Part shown: positions 54,215 to 62,931 of the stretch, piece by piece
How the letters are laid out: each line of letters starts with the position of its first letter
Position numbering within the stretch: the first letter of the stretch is position 1
Assembly: GCA_035440445.1 (NCBI GenBank)
Contig: DAORMJ010000001.1
Span: forward strand, 157,766-221,765
Source: Ga0077548 sp035440445
GTDB taxonomy: Bacteria > Pseudomonadota > Alphaproteobacteria > Rhizobiales > Xanthobacteraceae
DNA length: 64,000 nt
Reading direction: 5' to 3'
Notes under the pieces: generated by a model
Told to the model about the DNA's origin: nothing
Seen by the model: the letters and a program-made list of their open reading frames with translations, nothing else
Databases searched by the model: none
Program-made: the position numbers and the translations under genes

Positions 54215-54630
54215 TCACGCGCGAAGAAATTGTCGGCAAAGCACGCGGCTGGATCGGCACGCCCTATCGTCATCAGGCTTCGTGCAAAGGGGTGGACTGC
54301 GATTGTCTTGGCTTCTTGCGCGGGCTCTGGCGCGAAATTTATGGCGAGGAGCCGGAACTGCCGCCGCCTTATGCCGCCGACCGGGCGGAGGCATCGAAGC
54401 GGGAAACGCTTGCCGAGGCCGCGCGCAGACATATGGAAGAAATCGCGCTCGACGATCTTGTGGCGGCGGGCGGGCAGGTGATTGGAGACACCAACACCTT
54501 TGTCGGCAGTGCTACGGGGCCACGGTACAACGTGACCGCGAACGGGATCATGTATGCCGCCGGTGCCGGTGAGACTTACCTTCCAGGCAGCAGCGCAGGA
54601 GCCACGTCGACGGGCGGATTGTATATTTGA
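54211..54630 (+). CDS. NlpC/P60 peptidase (GTA gp14), truncated and joined to a foreign C-terminus
   Basis: Residues 1-82 are an NlpC/P60 start: GKARGWIGTPYRHQASCKGV, with Cys30 in GVDCDCLGFLRGLW. At about 54457 the sequence leaves the family; the last 57 residues (GGQVIGDTNTFVGSATGPRY, NVTANGIMYAAGAGETYLPG) look like the end of a tail-fibre protein. The catalytic His and third residue are gone, so it is probably not a working peptidase. A deletion fused gp14 to a later gene. Confidence 0.75.
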   Translation: MITREEIVGKARGWIGTPYRHQASCKGVDCDCLGFLRGLWREIYGEEPELPPPYAADRAEASKRETLAEAARRHMEEIALDDLVAAGGQVIGDTNTFVGSATGPRYNVTANGIMYAAGAGETYLPGSSAGATSTGGLYI

Positions 54631-54774
54631 CACTTTACAATCGCCCTTGATAGTTTTCGATCCTCGACTTCTCCGCGTCGTTACTCACTCTGAATTGAAA
54701 GCACCGATTTCTTTATCAAGTTAGCGTCTGTATCAGTCAAATTTTCTGAGCGGTAAAAGGGCGAATGTAACAGC

Positions 54775-55521
54775 ATGAAGCGCTTGGTCATTGCAGGGCA
54801 TTCGCATGCTTATGCTGTTACCGGAAGAGCGGCGAGTTCTGTTTCTGAGATTCGCAGGATTACCCCCCGTGTGGATGCCTTGATCGGCCCTTGGCCGAGA
54901 GCAGAGGATTATTGGTGCGAGTTACGGCGCCAATCTCAGGATAGTATTGTAGCGTTGTTATGGGGAGGTAACGAGCACAACGCGCGTTTCTTTTTTCTTC
55001 CTGCGCAGCCGTTCGATTTTGTGGTGGCTCGACGTGCGCTGTTGCCGATTCAGGTGGTCTTCGACCTGGTTCCAGAAAGTCTTGTGCGTGCTCGTTTTCA
55101 ACCGCTCAAAACGTCTTTGGTGAACTTTCTTTACGAATTTTCGGAACTGCAGAAGCGGAACGTTCTTGTGGTAGGAACGCCTCCGCCAAAAAGAGACGAA
55201 ACGGCACTGCGTCAGTTTATAAGATCGGAGACCCATTTTCGCGTCTGGGTGGACAGCAGGGCTTCGCCCGGAGACGATATTCCCATCAACCTGCCGTTTA
55301 TTAGATTGAAATTGTGGCTGATCGTGCAGGACATGCTTTCCGAAGCCGCAGTAGCCGCAGGTGTCCGGTTTCTTCCTGTTCCAAAAGCCGCGTGCGATGC
55401 AGACGGGTTCCTGCTTCGCGAATACTGGGCGGGCGACATAACCCATGCCAATCTGGAATACGGCAACCTTTTGCTCGCATACGTTTTGGACTACTGCGAC
55501 CGGGAATTTGAGGTCGGATAG
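54775..55521 (+). CDS. SGNH-hydrolase-like protein of unknown function
   Basis: A 248-aa protein with the SGNH pattern: VIAGHSHAYAVTG (Ser10) as block I, LLWGGNEHN (residues 61-69) as the Gly-Asn block, and DITHANLEYGN as the Asp-x-x-His block. Such folds deacylate or acylate sugars and lipids. GC content is lower than in the cluster. The 144 bp before it (54631-54774) is AT-rich with no gene. The next gene, GSCFA, begins 2 bp after its stop. Confidence 0.6.
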   Translation: MKRLVIAGHSHAYAVTGRAASSVSEIRRITPRVDALIGPWPRAEDYWCELRRQSQDSIVALLWGGNEHNARFFFLPAQPFDFVVARRALLPIQVVFDLVPESLVRARFQPLKTSLVNFLYEFSELQKRNVLVVGTPPPKRDETALRQFIRSETHFRVWVDSRASPGDDIPINLPFIRLKLWLIVQDMLSEAAVAAGVRFLPVPKAACDADGFLLREYWAGDITHANLEYGNLLLAYVLDYCDREFEVG

Positions 55522-55522
55522 T

Positions 55523-56578
55523 ATGTCTTCTAATCCATATTACTCCGCTCCAGATCGCGCTTTCTGGTCGCGAGCTGTTTCGGCGAACTGGAATCCGTTG
55601 AGCGTCGTCCAACGGGATGAGCCCCTTATTCGCAGCGGCGACGAAGTCGTATCTGCGGGAAGCTGCTTTGCTTCAAGCCTCATTCCTTATCTCGAGTCCG
55701 CTGGCCTGCGCTATCTGCGAACTGAAGCGCGTCACCCCGATTTTGGCGATTTGCCGGGTGAGAAATATGGGTACGATAGCTATTCCGCGGCTTACGGAAA
55801 CATTTATACGCCGCGCCAGTTGCTCCAGCTTCTGCGCAGGAGCGTCGGCGTCGTGAAGCCAGTCGAAGATTGCTGGATCATGGATAGAGCGTTTATCGAC
55901 CCATTTCGACCAGGCCTCAGATATGCCGCGCGTTCAAAGGAGGAGTTTGATCTCCTTACATGTCAGCATTTGAAGAAGACAAAGCGGGCCTTCGAACGGG
56001 CGGACGTGTTTATCTTTACGCTCGGCCTGACGGAGGCGTGGATGTCGGTCAGGGACGGCATGGTGTTTCCCGCGTGCCCGGGAACGATCTCGGGCAAGTT
56101 CGATCCAGGGCTTCATGCGTTCGTGAATTTTGATGTTATGCAGAATGCCGCTGATCTGAATGCTTTCATCAAAGAGCTTCGGGAGATCAACCCGGACGTG
56201 AGAATTATTTTATCCATTTCTCCTGTTCCGCTTGCCGCAACCGCTACGGGCAATCATGTGTTGCTGGCGACGACCCATAGCAAGGCTGTTCTGCGCGTGG
56301 CTGCGGAGCACGTCGTGAATGCAAACACCGGGGTATTCTATTTTCCGGCCTACGAGATCATTACCGGGCCGCAAGCTCCGGCGTGTTTTTTCGAGCCGGA
56401 TCACCGGAATGTCAGCCAAGACGGGGTTGCGGCGGTCATGTCGGTATTTCTGTCGTCTTGCGAAAGTTCGGCACCGGCGGGGCGTTCGGTCGGTGATAAG
56501 CTTCCCGGCAATTCCGCCGAGTGGTCAAGAGCTTTTGCGGAAGTAGAATGCGAAGAGGTTGCGGCGGATCGACCCTGA
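55523..56578 (+). CDS. GSCFA family protein
   Basis: A 351-aa protein with the defining GSCFA motif at residues 46-50 (EVVSAGSCFASSL), then KYGYDSYSAAYGNIYTPRQL, FIFTLGLTEAWMSVRDGMVF and FFEPDHRNVSQDGV. GSCFA proteins are SGNH-like and often occur with polysaccharide genes; a role in modifying surface sugars is likely. Coupled to the SGNH-like gene, same low GC. Confidence 0.8.
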   Translation: MSSNPYYSAPDRAFWSRAVSANWNPLSVVQRDEPLIRSGDEVVSAGSCFASSLIPYLESAGLRYLRTEARHPDFGDLPGEKYGYDSYSAAYGNIYTPRQLLQLLRRSVGVVKPVEDCWIMDRAFIDPFRPGLRYAARSKEEFDLLTCQHLKKTKRAFERADVFIFTLGLTEAWMSVRDGMVFPACPGTISGKFDPGLHAFVNFDVMQNAADLNAFIKELREINPDVRIILSISPVPLAATATGNHVLLATTHSKAVLRVAAEHVVNANTGVFYFPAYEIITGPQAPACFFEPDHRNVSQDGVAAVMSVFLSSCESSAPAGRSVGDKLPGNSAEWSRAFAEVECEEVAADRP

Positions 56579-56658
56579 CACAGCTGAGCGATTGGCCGCG
56601 AATCGGAGCGCGCGGCGGATCTGGACATTACACCTCCATTGATTCCGAAAGAACGAGC

Positions 56659-57549
56659 ATGAATCTCGAAATCCGAAATCATCTTTTATTCTTTAACGGC
56701 AAACAAGCGCCTTACCGCCCAACGCCGAACCGCTCCGGCTTGATGAACCCCGATACGATTATCGATCACGATACCGCAAGCAATCCGCTTGATCCATCCG
56801 GGGACATCGGCTGGCTGACGATGCCGGTGGCGCAGGCCTCGGCGCATGTCGTGATCGATTGGCAGGGTGGCATCACGCAGCTCGCGCCGTTCAACGTGCA
56901 GTGCTGGCACGCGGGCGCGTCGAAATATGGCAACCGTCAGAACTTCAACGCCTTCTCCATCGGCATCGAGCACGACAATCCGGGTTACCTGCGCAAGATC
57001 GGCGAAGGTGTTTATTCCGGCGTCTGCGTGATCGACACGAGCAAGAACCCGGAGTTTCGTGTCGCGCGCGTCGCGACGCCGGAGCACGGCGATCACTACT
57101 GGCTCGCCTATTCGGAGAAGCAGATTGCGGCGAGTGCCGCGCTGCACGCCGCGCTTAAGGCTACATATCCTGCGATCCGTACCGTGCTCGGGCATTATCA
57201 TATCTGCCCGGGCCGCAAGACCGACACCAATCCGCTGTTTCCGCTCGCGCATATGCAGGCGATCGTGCGCGGGGAGGCCGGCGAGCTGCCGAAGGCTGTC
57301 GCGATAACGCCGGAGCCGAAGCAGCAAGCGGACGCGTTGAAGCCATCCTTCGTGCCGGACGCGACGGTTGTGGCCGATCTGCTCAATCTTCGCGGCGGAC
57401 CCGGCATTCAGTTTGCGATCAAGGGTTCAATTCCTTACGGAACGCGCATCGACGTGCAGGATGCGGACCGCCTTACGAACTGGCTGCGCGTCGTCACGCC
57501 GTTCGGCGCTACCGGCTATGTACATGGCGGCTTTGTTCGCCTCGACTGA
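56659..57549 (+). CDS. N-acetylmuramoyl-L-alanine amidase with C-terminal SH3 domain (endolysin-like)
   Basis: A 296-aa cell-wall hydrolase. The Amidase_2 domain shows IDHDTASN, QCWHAGASKYG and HYHICPGRKTDTNP with the zinc ligands (His, His and Cys-containing loop). The C-terminal 60 residues are an SH3-type wall-binding domain (LNLRGGPGIQFAIKGSIPYG). In this position it would release particles by lysing the cell. The start is ATG at 56659; the longer frame looks non-coding. Confidence 0.85.
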   Translation: MNLEIRNHLLFFNGKQAPYRPTPNRSGLMNPDTIIDHDTASNPLDPSGDIGWLTMPVAQASAHVVIDWQGGITQLAPFNVQCWHAGASKYGNRQNFNAFSIGIEHDNPGYLRKIGEGVYSGVCVIDTSKNPEFRVARVATPEHGDHYWLAYSEKQIAASAALHAALKATYPAIRTVLGHYHICPGRKTDTNPLFPLAHMQAIVRGEAGELPKAVAITPEPKQQADALKPSFVPDATVVADLLNLRGGPGIQFAIKGSIPYGTRIDVQDADRLTNWLRVVTPFGATGYVHGGFVRLD

Positions 57550-57572
57550 TCTCCAATAATACAGGTGACATC

Positions 57573-58011
57573 ATGAAGCGCGTTTTCCTGCGCGGCCTTG
57601 CGGCCGCGTTTTTCGTTTTCGGCTCCCGCTTTTGCGCAGAGCGAAATCGTAGCCGAAGGGCTCTACACAATCGTGCAGCCTTATCTGATGGCGGTCGTCT
57701 CCGTGGTTGCGACAGCCATCGTCGGGTGGCTTGCGGAACTGCTTCGCCGCAAGTTCAGCCTCGATATCGAAGCCTCGCATCGTGAGGCGCTGCAGACTGC
57801 CCTCGCGAATGGCGCAGGGCTTTTGCTCGGAAAGCTCGGCGGTACGCTCGCGGGCAAAACGCTGGATCTGAAAAGTGCGGTGCTCGCCGAGGCCGTGAAT
57901 TATGTTCTGCAGTCGGTGCCGGATGCGGTGCGCCATTTTGGCGTGACGCCGGAGGCGATCGCCGAAAAGATCTCGGCAAAGCTTTCGCAGATGAATTCCG
58001 GCAATGCTTGA
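57573..58011 (+). pseudogene. Exported/membrane protein (holin-like position), broken in its signal peptide by a T-run indel
   Basis: ATG 57573 begins MKRVFLRGLAAAF; after a TTTTT run (57609-57613) the frame is off by one. With one T removed it reads FSFSAPAFAQSEIVAEGLYT, a normal signal cleavage, then a membrane helix (VVSVVATAIVGWLAELLRR) and a helical tail to 58011. About 145 aa when repaired. Homopolymer length suggests a sequencing error or slippage. Confidence 0.6.
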
Positions 58012-58231
58012 AGCAATCGCAGGGTTTGCGGTTTCTTTCCTCGCGCGTCTGCTGCTCGAATGGATTGGAGAGCAGAAAAAGACCGCGGGTGAGCAGGAAG
58101 TGGGCCGCCTGCGTTCCGAACTCGACCACGCACTTGAAGCACTCAAACGGCAGCGGGCGATTGCCGAAATCGCAGCGCGCATTGCCAGTCGCGAGGAAGT
58201 GCTCGCGCGGCTGGAGGAGGGCAGCGCATGA
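58004..58231 (+). CDS. Small membrane-anchored coiled-coil protein (spanin-like position)
   Basis: A 75-aa protein: one N-terminal hydrophobic helix (LEAIAGFAVSFLARLLLEWI) and a charged coiled coil (EVGRLRSELDHALEALKRQR). This is the layout of a phage i-spanin (Rz), though no sequence match is claimed. It overlaps its neighbours by 8 and 4 bp. Confidence 0.5.
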   Translation: MLEAIAGFAVSFLARLLLEWIGEQKKTAGEQEVGRLRSELDHALEALKRQRAIAEIAARIASREEVLARLEEGSA

Positions 58232-58464
58232 ACCTCACTTGCCTCGGGCTGGAAGTGATCCTCCTCGGTGCGCGGCTTTGCTTCGGCGAGCCCGCGCCGC
58301 CGAGAACGGTTCAAGTCTGTCCGATCGTCGTTCCCCGCAGCAAGGAGTGGGAGCGCGCGCTTCGTGCCGAGCGCTTTGCCGCTGCCAATTCGCCCCGCAC
58401 AGACGAGGCCATTTCCGAATGGCTTTCGCTTCGAGATCAGACGAGGGGGCGTCGCGCCCGCTAG
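58228..58464 (+). CDS. Small protein of unknown function (lysis-cassette neighbour)
   Basis: A 78-aa protein with a hydrophobic start (LTCLGLEVILLGARLCFGEP), a Cys at position 5 and another at 18, then VQVCPIVVPRSKEWERALRA. A lipoprotein signal is not clear. By place and overlap (ATGA) it could be an o-spanin analogue, but it may be unrelated. Confidence 0.45.
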   Translation: MNLTCLGLEVILLGARLCFGEPAPPRTVQVCPIVVPRSKEWERALRAERFAAANSPRTDEAISEWLSLRDQTRGRRAR

Positions 58465-58466
58465 TC

Positions 58467-58578
58467 GTCATGCCCGCGAAAGCGGGCATCCAGTAACCCC
58501 AAACGATCGTCGGTGGTTACTGGATTCCGGGTCTCGCACCATCCCGGTTAAACCCGGATGGTGCTCGCCCGGAATGAC
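58467..58578. repeat. Interspersed palindromic repeat, GTCATTCCGG family, copy 4 (variant)
   Basis: Left part GTCATGCCCGCGAAAGCGGG (own hairpin), central GGTTACTGGATTCCGGGTC against ATCCAGTAACC, right CCCGGAATGAC. A variant of the other copies, 2 bp after the last lysis-type gene stop. Confidence 0.75.
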
Positions 58579-58628
58579 AACGGGTAAGCTTGGATATAAA
58601 TGAATCCTGTTCCTACAGGGTTCGTCCA

Positions 58629-59306
58629 ATGCACATTCGCGAAGCAATCGAGAGCCGTTACTCCTGCCGTGCCTTTCTTCCCGATCCGGTGCCCGAAAAA
58701 ATCGTCCGCGAAATTCTGCAGAGTGCGTCGCGCGCGCCCTCGGGCGGCAACCTGCAGCCATGGATTGTGCACGCGATTGCGGGCAAGCGGCTTGAAGAAC
58801 TGAAAAGTCTGATCCGTCCGCGGCTCAGCGAATTGCCGCTCGCGGAGGGCAGCGAGTATCAGGTTTATCCGGCTCCTCTGAAGGAGCCATACAAGTCCCG
58901 CCGCTTCAAGGTGGGCGAATTGCTCTACGAGAGCATCCAAATTCCGCGCGAAGATCGTCCGGGCCGCTACCGCCAGTTTGCCCGCAATTTCGAGTTCTTC
59001 GGCGCGCCGGTCGGCATCTTCTTTGTCCTCGACCGCACCATGGGTCCGCCGCAATGGCAGGACCTCGGCATGCACATCCAGAATGTGCTGCTGCTCGCGC
59101 GAGGCTACGGCCTTCATACCTGCGCGCAGGAAGCCTGGACCTTCTGGCACAAAACCGTGTCCCGCTTCCTCGAACTTCCCCCCGAATCCATGCTCTTTTG
59201 CGGCGTCGCACTCGGCTATGCCGACGAGGCCGCGGCCATTAACCAATGGCGGTCGCCCCGCGCGGAGGTCACTGAATTCGCGACCTTTCAGGGCTTCGAA
59301 AGCTAG
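58629..59306 (+). CDS. Nitroreductase family flavoprotein
   Basis: A 225-aa FMN enzyme: AIESRYSCRAFLPDPVPEKI at the start, SRAPSGGNLQPW (FMN site), GMHIQNVLLLARGYGLHTC and GVALGYADEAA near the end. It reduces nitro groups or quinones with NAD(P)H; the physiological substrate is unknown. ATG at MHIREAIE chosen. No operon partner. Confidence 0.9.
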   Translation: MHIREAIESRYSCRAFLPDPVPEKIVREILQSASRAPSGGNLQPWIVHAIAGKRLEELKSLIRPRLSELPLAEGSEYQVYPAPLKEPYKSRRFKVGELLYESIQIPREDRPGRYRQFARNFEFFGAPVGIFFVLDRTMGPPQWQDLGMHIQNVLLLARGYGLHTCAQEAWTFWHKTVSRFLELPPESMLFCGVALGYADEAAAINQWRSPRAEVTEFATFQGFES

Positions 59307-59430
59307 GCTTTAACGCTGCTTCACAGCTGCCGCTGACTTCGCGGCGGCGTGGTGGCACACTGCGGCATGAATTTTCCTGCAGTTCGAGTCGCCAAATCGA
59401 ACTGCAAATTGAACTGCCCTGTGAAGCACC

Positions 59431-60102
59431 ATGCGCCTCCTTGTCGTTGAAGATGATCCCGACCTGAACCGCCAGCTTGTCACGGCCTTGTCGGACGCTG
59501 GCTATGCTGTCGACTCCGCTGCCGACGGCGAAGATGGGCACCACCTCGGCGATAGCGAGCCCTATGATGCCGTGGTGCTGGATCTCGGTCTGCCGAAGAT
59601 GGACGGCATCTCGGTGCTGGAATCCTGGCGGCGCAACGGCAAGATGATGCCGGTCCTGATCCTCACCGCGCGTGACCGCTGGTCCGACAAGGTGCAGGGC
59701 TTTGATGCGGGTGCCGACGACTATGTCGCCAAGCCGTTCCATATGGAAGAAGTGCTCGCGCGTCTTCGCGCGCTGTTGCGGCGCGCCGCAGGACACGCGA
59801 CCACCGAACTGGTCTGCGGCCCGGTTACGCTCGACACGCGCTCCAGCCGCGTTTCGGTAAATGGCAATCCGGTGCGGCTCACGTCGCATGAATACCGGCT
59901 GCTCGCCTACCTGATGCATCATACCGGCCGCGTCGTCTCCCGCACCGAGCTTGTCGAGCATCTTTACGATCAGGATTTCGACCGCGACTCCAACACGATC
60001 GAGGTTTTCGTCGGCCGTCTGCGCAAGAAGCTCGGCATCGACGTGATCCAGACCGTGCGCGGTCTCGGTTACATGCTCGCGCCGCCCGCCGATGCAAGTT
60101 AA
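59431..60102 (+). CDS. OmpR/PhoP-type response regulator (FeuP-like)
   Basis: A 223-aa regulator: receiver domain with phospho-acceptor Asp51 (VVLDLGLPKMDG) and the KPF motif, then an OmpR winged helix (LTSHEYRLLAYLMHHTGRVV, GRLRKKLGIDVIQTVRGLGY). It overlaps the kinase gene by 11 bp. The sequence and its place just before ccm genes fit rhizobial FeuP, but the name is not proven. Confidence 0.85.
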   Translation: MRLLVVEDDPDLNRQLVTALSDAGYAVDSAADGEDGHHLGDSEPYDAVVLDLGLPKMDGISVLESWRRNGKMMPVLILTARDRWSDKVQGFDAGADDYVAKPFHMEEVLARLRALLRRAAGHATTELVCGPVTLDTRSSRVSVNGNPVRLTSHEYRLLAYLMHHTGRVVSRTELVEHLYDQDFDRDSNTIEVFVGRLRKKLGIDVIQTVRGLGYMLAPPADAS

Positions 60103-61468
60103 AGCGCCGTCGCTCGCAAGGCGCCTGTTTCTCTCCGCGACTGCCGTCAGCCTGATCGTGCTGCTTGTCATCGGCATCGTGTTGTCGACGCTTTATCGCA
60201 ACGCGGTCGAGCGTGCCTTCGACCGGCGCATCAATGTTTACTTGCGCAATATCGTCGCGGAAATCGCGAACAATCCAAAGACGCCAACCATAGAGCCCGA
60301 AACGCTGGGCGAGCCGCTTTTCTTCATTCCGGGCTCGGGCTGGTACTGGCAGATCACGCGACTTTCCGAACCGCAGGAACGCAAGGCGTCTCGCTCGTCC
60401 CCTGAAGAGGGATTCCCTACGCTCGAGAGCCTGAAAGCGCCGCAAACCTACGGCGGACTGCGGCAGGCTTATATCGCGGGACCGGATGACCAACGGTTGC
60501 GCGCGGTCGAGCGATTTCTCGATCTCGGCGACGATGGCCGCTTTCTTCTTTTCGTTGCGGGTGACTCTTTCGAAATCGAAGACGAGGTCTCCGACTTCAA
60601 CGACGCGCTGCTGCTGACATTCGCGTTCATTGGCCTCGCCTTCATGGCGATCGTCTGGTTCCAGATCCGCTATGGTTTGCGGCCGCTCAAGAAGGTTTCC
60701 GAAAGTCTCGCAAAAATCCGCTCCGGCGAAGCCGAGCGTCTGCAGGGCGACTTTCCAAAAGAGGTCGCGCCGCTCGCTGGAGAAGTGAACGCGCTGCTTG
60801 AATCCAACCGCGAAATCGTGGACCGCGCGCGCACCCACGTCGGCAATTTGGCGCACGCACTGAAGACGCCGCTCTCGGTGCTGGTGAACGAAACCAGCAA
60901 CGTGCAGGGGCCGCTCGGCGAAAAGGTGCGCGAGCAACTCGGTGTCATGCGCGATCAGGTGCAGCGCCATCTGGAGCGTGCGCGGATCGCTGCCCGTGTC
61001 GCGGTAGTTTCGACCACGATCGACGTCGCGCCCGTGGTCGAGGTTCTGGTACGCACCATGGAGAAAATTCACCGCGATCGCGGCGTGACCCTGCAAAGCA
61101 AGACCAACCCGGAGATCCGCTTTCGCGGCGAAAGGCAGGACCTCGAGGAGATGCTCGGCAACCTCGTGGACAATGCCTGCAAGTGGGCGGCAACCCGGGT
61201 CGATGTCGAGATGTTCGCGCTAAGTGCGCCGCTGGCAGGCCGTCCCGCCTCGTTCCGCATTCAGGTGGATGATGACGGGCCAGGGCTCGCTCCCGCGGAG
61301 CGGGAGGAAGTGCTTCACCGCGGCAGGCGGCTCGATGAGAGCACCCCCGGCACCGGGCTTGGCCTTTCCATCGTGTTAGAACTTGCGAAACTTTATGGCG
61401 GCACGCTCCAGCTCGGGAGTTCGCCGCTCGGCGGCCTGCGCGCGGAGCTGGTGCTGCCGGGGGCCTGA
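60092..61468 (+). CDS. Sensor histidine kinase (FeuQ/PhoQ-like)
   Basis: A 458-aa membrane kinase with two transmembrane segments (about residues 17-35 and 172-190) around a periplasmic sensor, a HAMP linker, His255 in GNLAHALKTPLSVL and an HATPase domain (NLVDNACKWA, DDDGPGL, GTGLGLSI). It pairs with the response regulator through an 11-bp overlap. The signal is unknown; PhoQ-type sensors detect cations or envelope stress. Confidence 0.9.
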   Translation: MQVKAPSLARRLFLSATAVSLIVLLVIGIVLSTLYRNAVERAFDRRINVYLRNIVAEIANNPKTPTIEPETLGEPLFFIPGSGWYWQITRLSEPQERKASRSSPEEGFPTLESLKAPQTYGGLRQAYIAGPDDQRLRAVERFLDLGDDGRFLLFVAGDSFEIEDEVSDFNDALLLTFAFIGLAFMAIVWFQIRYGLRPLKKVSESLAKIRSGEAERLQGDFPKEVAPLAGEVNALLESNREIVDRARTHVGNLAHALKTPLSVLVNETSNVQGPLGEKVREQLGVMRDQVQRHLERARIAARVAVVSTTIDVAPVVEVLVRTMEKIHRDRGVTLQSKTNPEIRFRGERQDLEEMLGNLVDNACKWAATRVDVEMFALSAPLAGRPASFRIQVDDDGPGLAPAEREEVLHRGRRLDESTPGTGLGLSIVLELAKLYGGTLQLGSSPLGGLRAELVLPGA

Positions 61469-61559
61469 GGAGGCCCCGCTTTCGCCCGAATTCTGGGGGC
61501 ATTTTGGTCGAAATCTGTCGGGCGGCTGCGCCTGTTTCTGTGTGGAGTTGGGGGCTTTG

Positions 61560-62033
61560 ATGCCGGCTTTGAAAACCAAGATCGTCGGAACTGTCTGTGC
61601 GCTTTCGCTGTCTCTCGCCGCGTGTTCGGGCGATGCGGGACCCCGCACGCAGGACGGGATCTTCCTCGGTGCGCTGACCGGAGCCCTGATCGGCGCCGGC
61701 GCCAATCGCGGTCCCGGCGGTGTCGTGGCCGGTGCCCTGATCGGCGGACTGGTCGGCGGCGCGATCGGCAACGCACTGGACGAAGAGGACCGCCGCCGTG
61801 CCTATGAAGCTGAGCTTCGGGCGCTCGAGGCCGAAGGGCCGGGCGCGCCGGTCAGCTGGCGTGGCGACCGCGGCGCCTACGGCACCATCGTGGCCGGGCC
61901 GCCTTACGCCTATCAGAGCTTCCAGCGCTGCCGCGAATATACCCACACGATCTATATCAACGGCCGTCCGCAGACGGCGCGCGGCATCGCCTGCCGCAAT
62001 CCGGATGGAACCTGGAGTCAGGTGCAGGGCTGA
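61560..62033 (+). CDS. Glycine-zipper lipoprotein (17-kDa surface antigen-like)
   Basis: A 157-aa protein. A lipobox LSLAACSGD ends the signal peptide, followed by a glycine zipper (GALTGALIGAGANRGPGGVV, AGALIGGLVGGAIGNAL) that probably inserts into the outer membrane, and a C-terminal domain with two Cys (QRCREYTHTIYINGRPQTAR, GIACRNPDGTW). Resembles the rickettsial 17-kDa antigen family. The frame extends upstream, but ATG 61560 is the first that gives a signal peptide. Confidence 0.8.
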   Translation: MPALKTKIVGTVCALSLSLAACSGDAGPRTQDGIFLGALTGALIGAGANRGPGGVVAGALIGGLVGGAIGNALDEEDRRRAYEAELRALEAEGPGAPVSWRGDRGAYGTIVAGPPYAYQSFQRCREYTHTIYINGRPQTARGIACRNPDGTWSQVQG

Positions 62034-62109
62034 CGGAGCAGGGCTGCACTGCGCCGATACGCCTTTTGACCTGAAATCGTCCCGGCCTTAGGAGCATCGG
62101 CCGGGAGAG

Positions 62110-62931
62110 ATGATGCTTTTCTGGTCGCTGCTTGCATTGATGACCGCCGCCGCTGTGCTGGCGGTGCTGTGGCCGCTTTCGCGGACGCCTCGCCTTGCGG
62201 AAGAGACCGCAGGCGTGGCCGTCTATCGAGATCAGCTCGCAGAGATCGAACAGGACCGCGCGCGCGGCGTATTGAATGCTTCAGAAGCGGACGCCGCGAA
62301 GATAGAAGTCTCGCGGCGGCTCCTTGGCGCGGCTGCGCAGGACACACCGAAAGCGGACGCCAGCGTCTCGCGCCGCCGGATCGCGGCGATCGTGGCGCTC
62401 GCAGGCGTGCCTCTACTTTCCCTGTCTTTATATCTCGCGCTTGGTGCGCCGGAATTTCCGGATGCGCCTCTGGCGGAGCGGCTTGCAAAGCCGATCGAGC
62501 AGCAGGACATCGGCATCCTCATCGGCCGCATCGAGGAGCGGCTCGCAGCCTTTCCGGAACAGGGACAGGGCTGGGAGCTGATCGCGCCGATTTATCTGCG
62601 CGTGGGCCGGACGGGCGATGCGATCGCCGCGCAGGAAAAGGCAATTCAACTGCTCGGCAGCACGGTCGCGCGGCAGATCACGCTCGGCGAATACATCCGC
62701 AACGCGAACGGCCGCATCACACCGGAATCCAAGGCCGCGTTCGAACGCGCGCTTGCCTTGAATGAAAAATCTTCCCCCGCGCTTTTTTATTTAGGGCTTG
62801 AGGCCGAGCAAAGCGGCAATCTCGCCGATGCGCGAAAATACTGGTCTCGCATCGTCGAAAATGCGACCGATAACGACCAGTGGCGGATTCCCGCGCAACG
62901 CCGCCTGCGGCTGATCGAGCAGAAGCAATGA
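62110..62931 (+). CDS. ccmI: c-type cytochrome biogenesis protein CcmI (CycH)
   Basis: A 273-aa protein: N-terminal membrane helix (LFWSLLALMTAAAVLAVLWP), the VYRDQLAEIEQDRARG loop typical of CcmI, a second helix near residue 100 and a TPR-like periplasmic domain (GWELIAPIYLRVGRTGDAIA). It brings apocytochrome c to the haem ligation complex. Overlaps ccmE by 4 bp. Confidence 0.92.
   Translation: MMLFWSLLALMTAAAVLAVLWPLSRTPRLAEETAGVAVYRDQLAEIEQDRARGVLNASEADAAKIEVSRRLLGAAAQDTPKADASVSRRRIAAIVALAGVPLLSLSLYLALGAPEFPDAPLAERLAKPIEQQDIGILIGRIEERLAAFPEQGQGWELIAPIYLRVGRTGDAIAAQEKAIQLLGSTVARQITLGEYIRNANGRITPESKAAFERALALNEKSSPALFYLGLEAEQSGNLADARKYWSRIVENATDNDQWRIPAQRRLRLIEQKQ

Noticed and set aside
41188..58464. 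Whole region considered as an ordinary temperate prophage
   Set aside because: No integrase, repressor, replication gene or attachment site is visible, and gene order with gp10/rcc01693/DUF2460/DUF2163 fits a GTA cluster.
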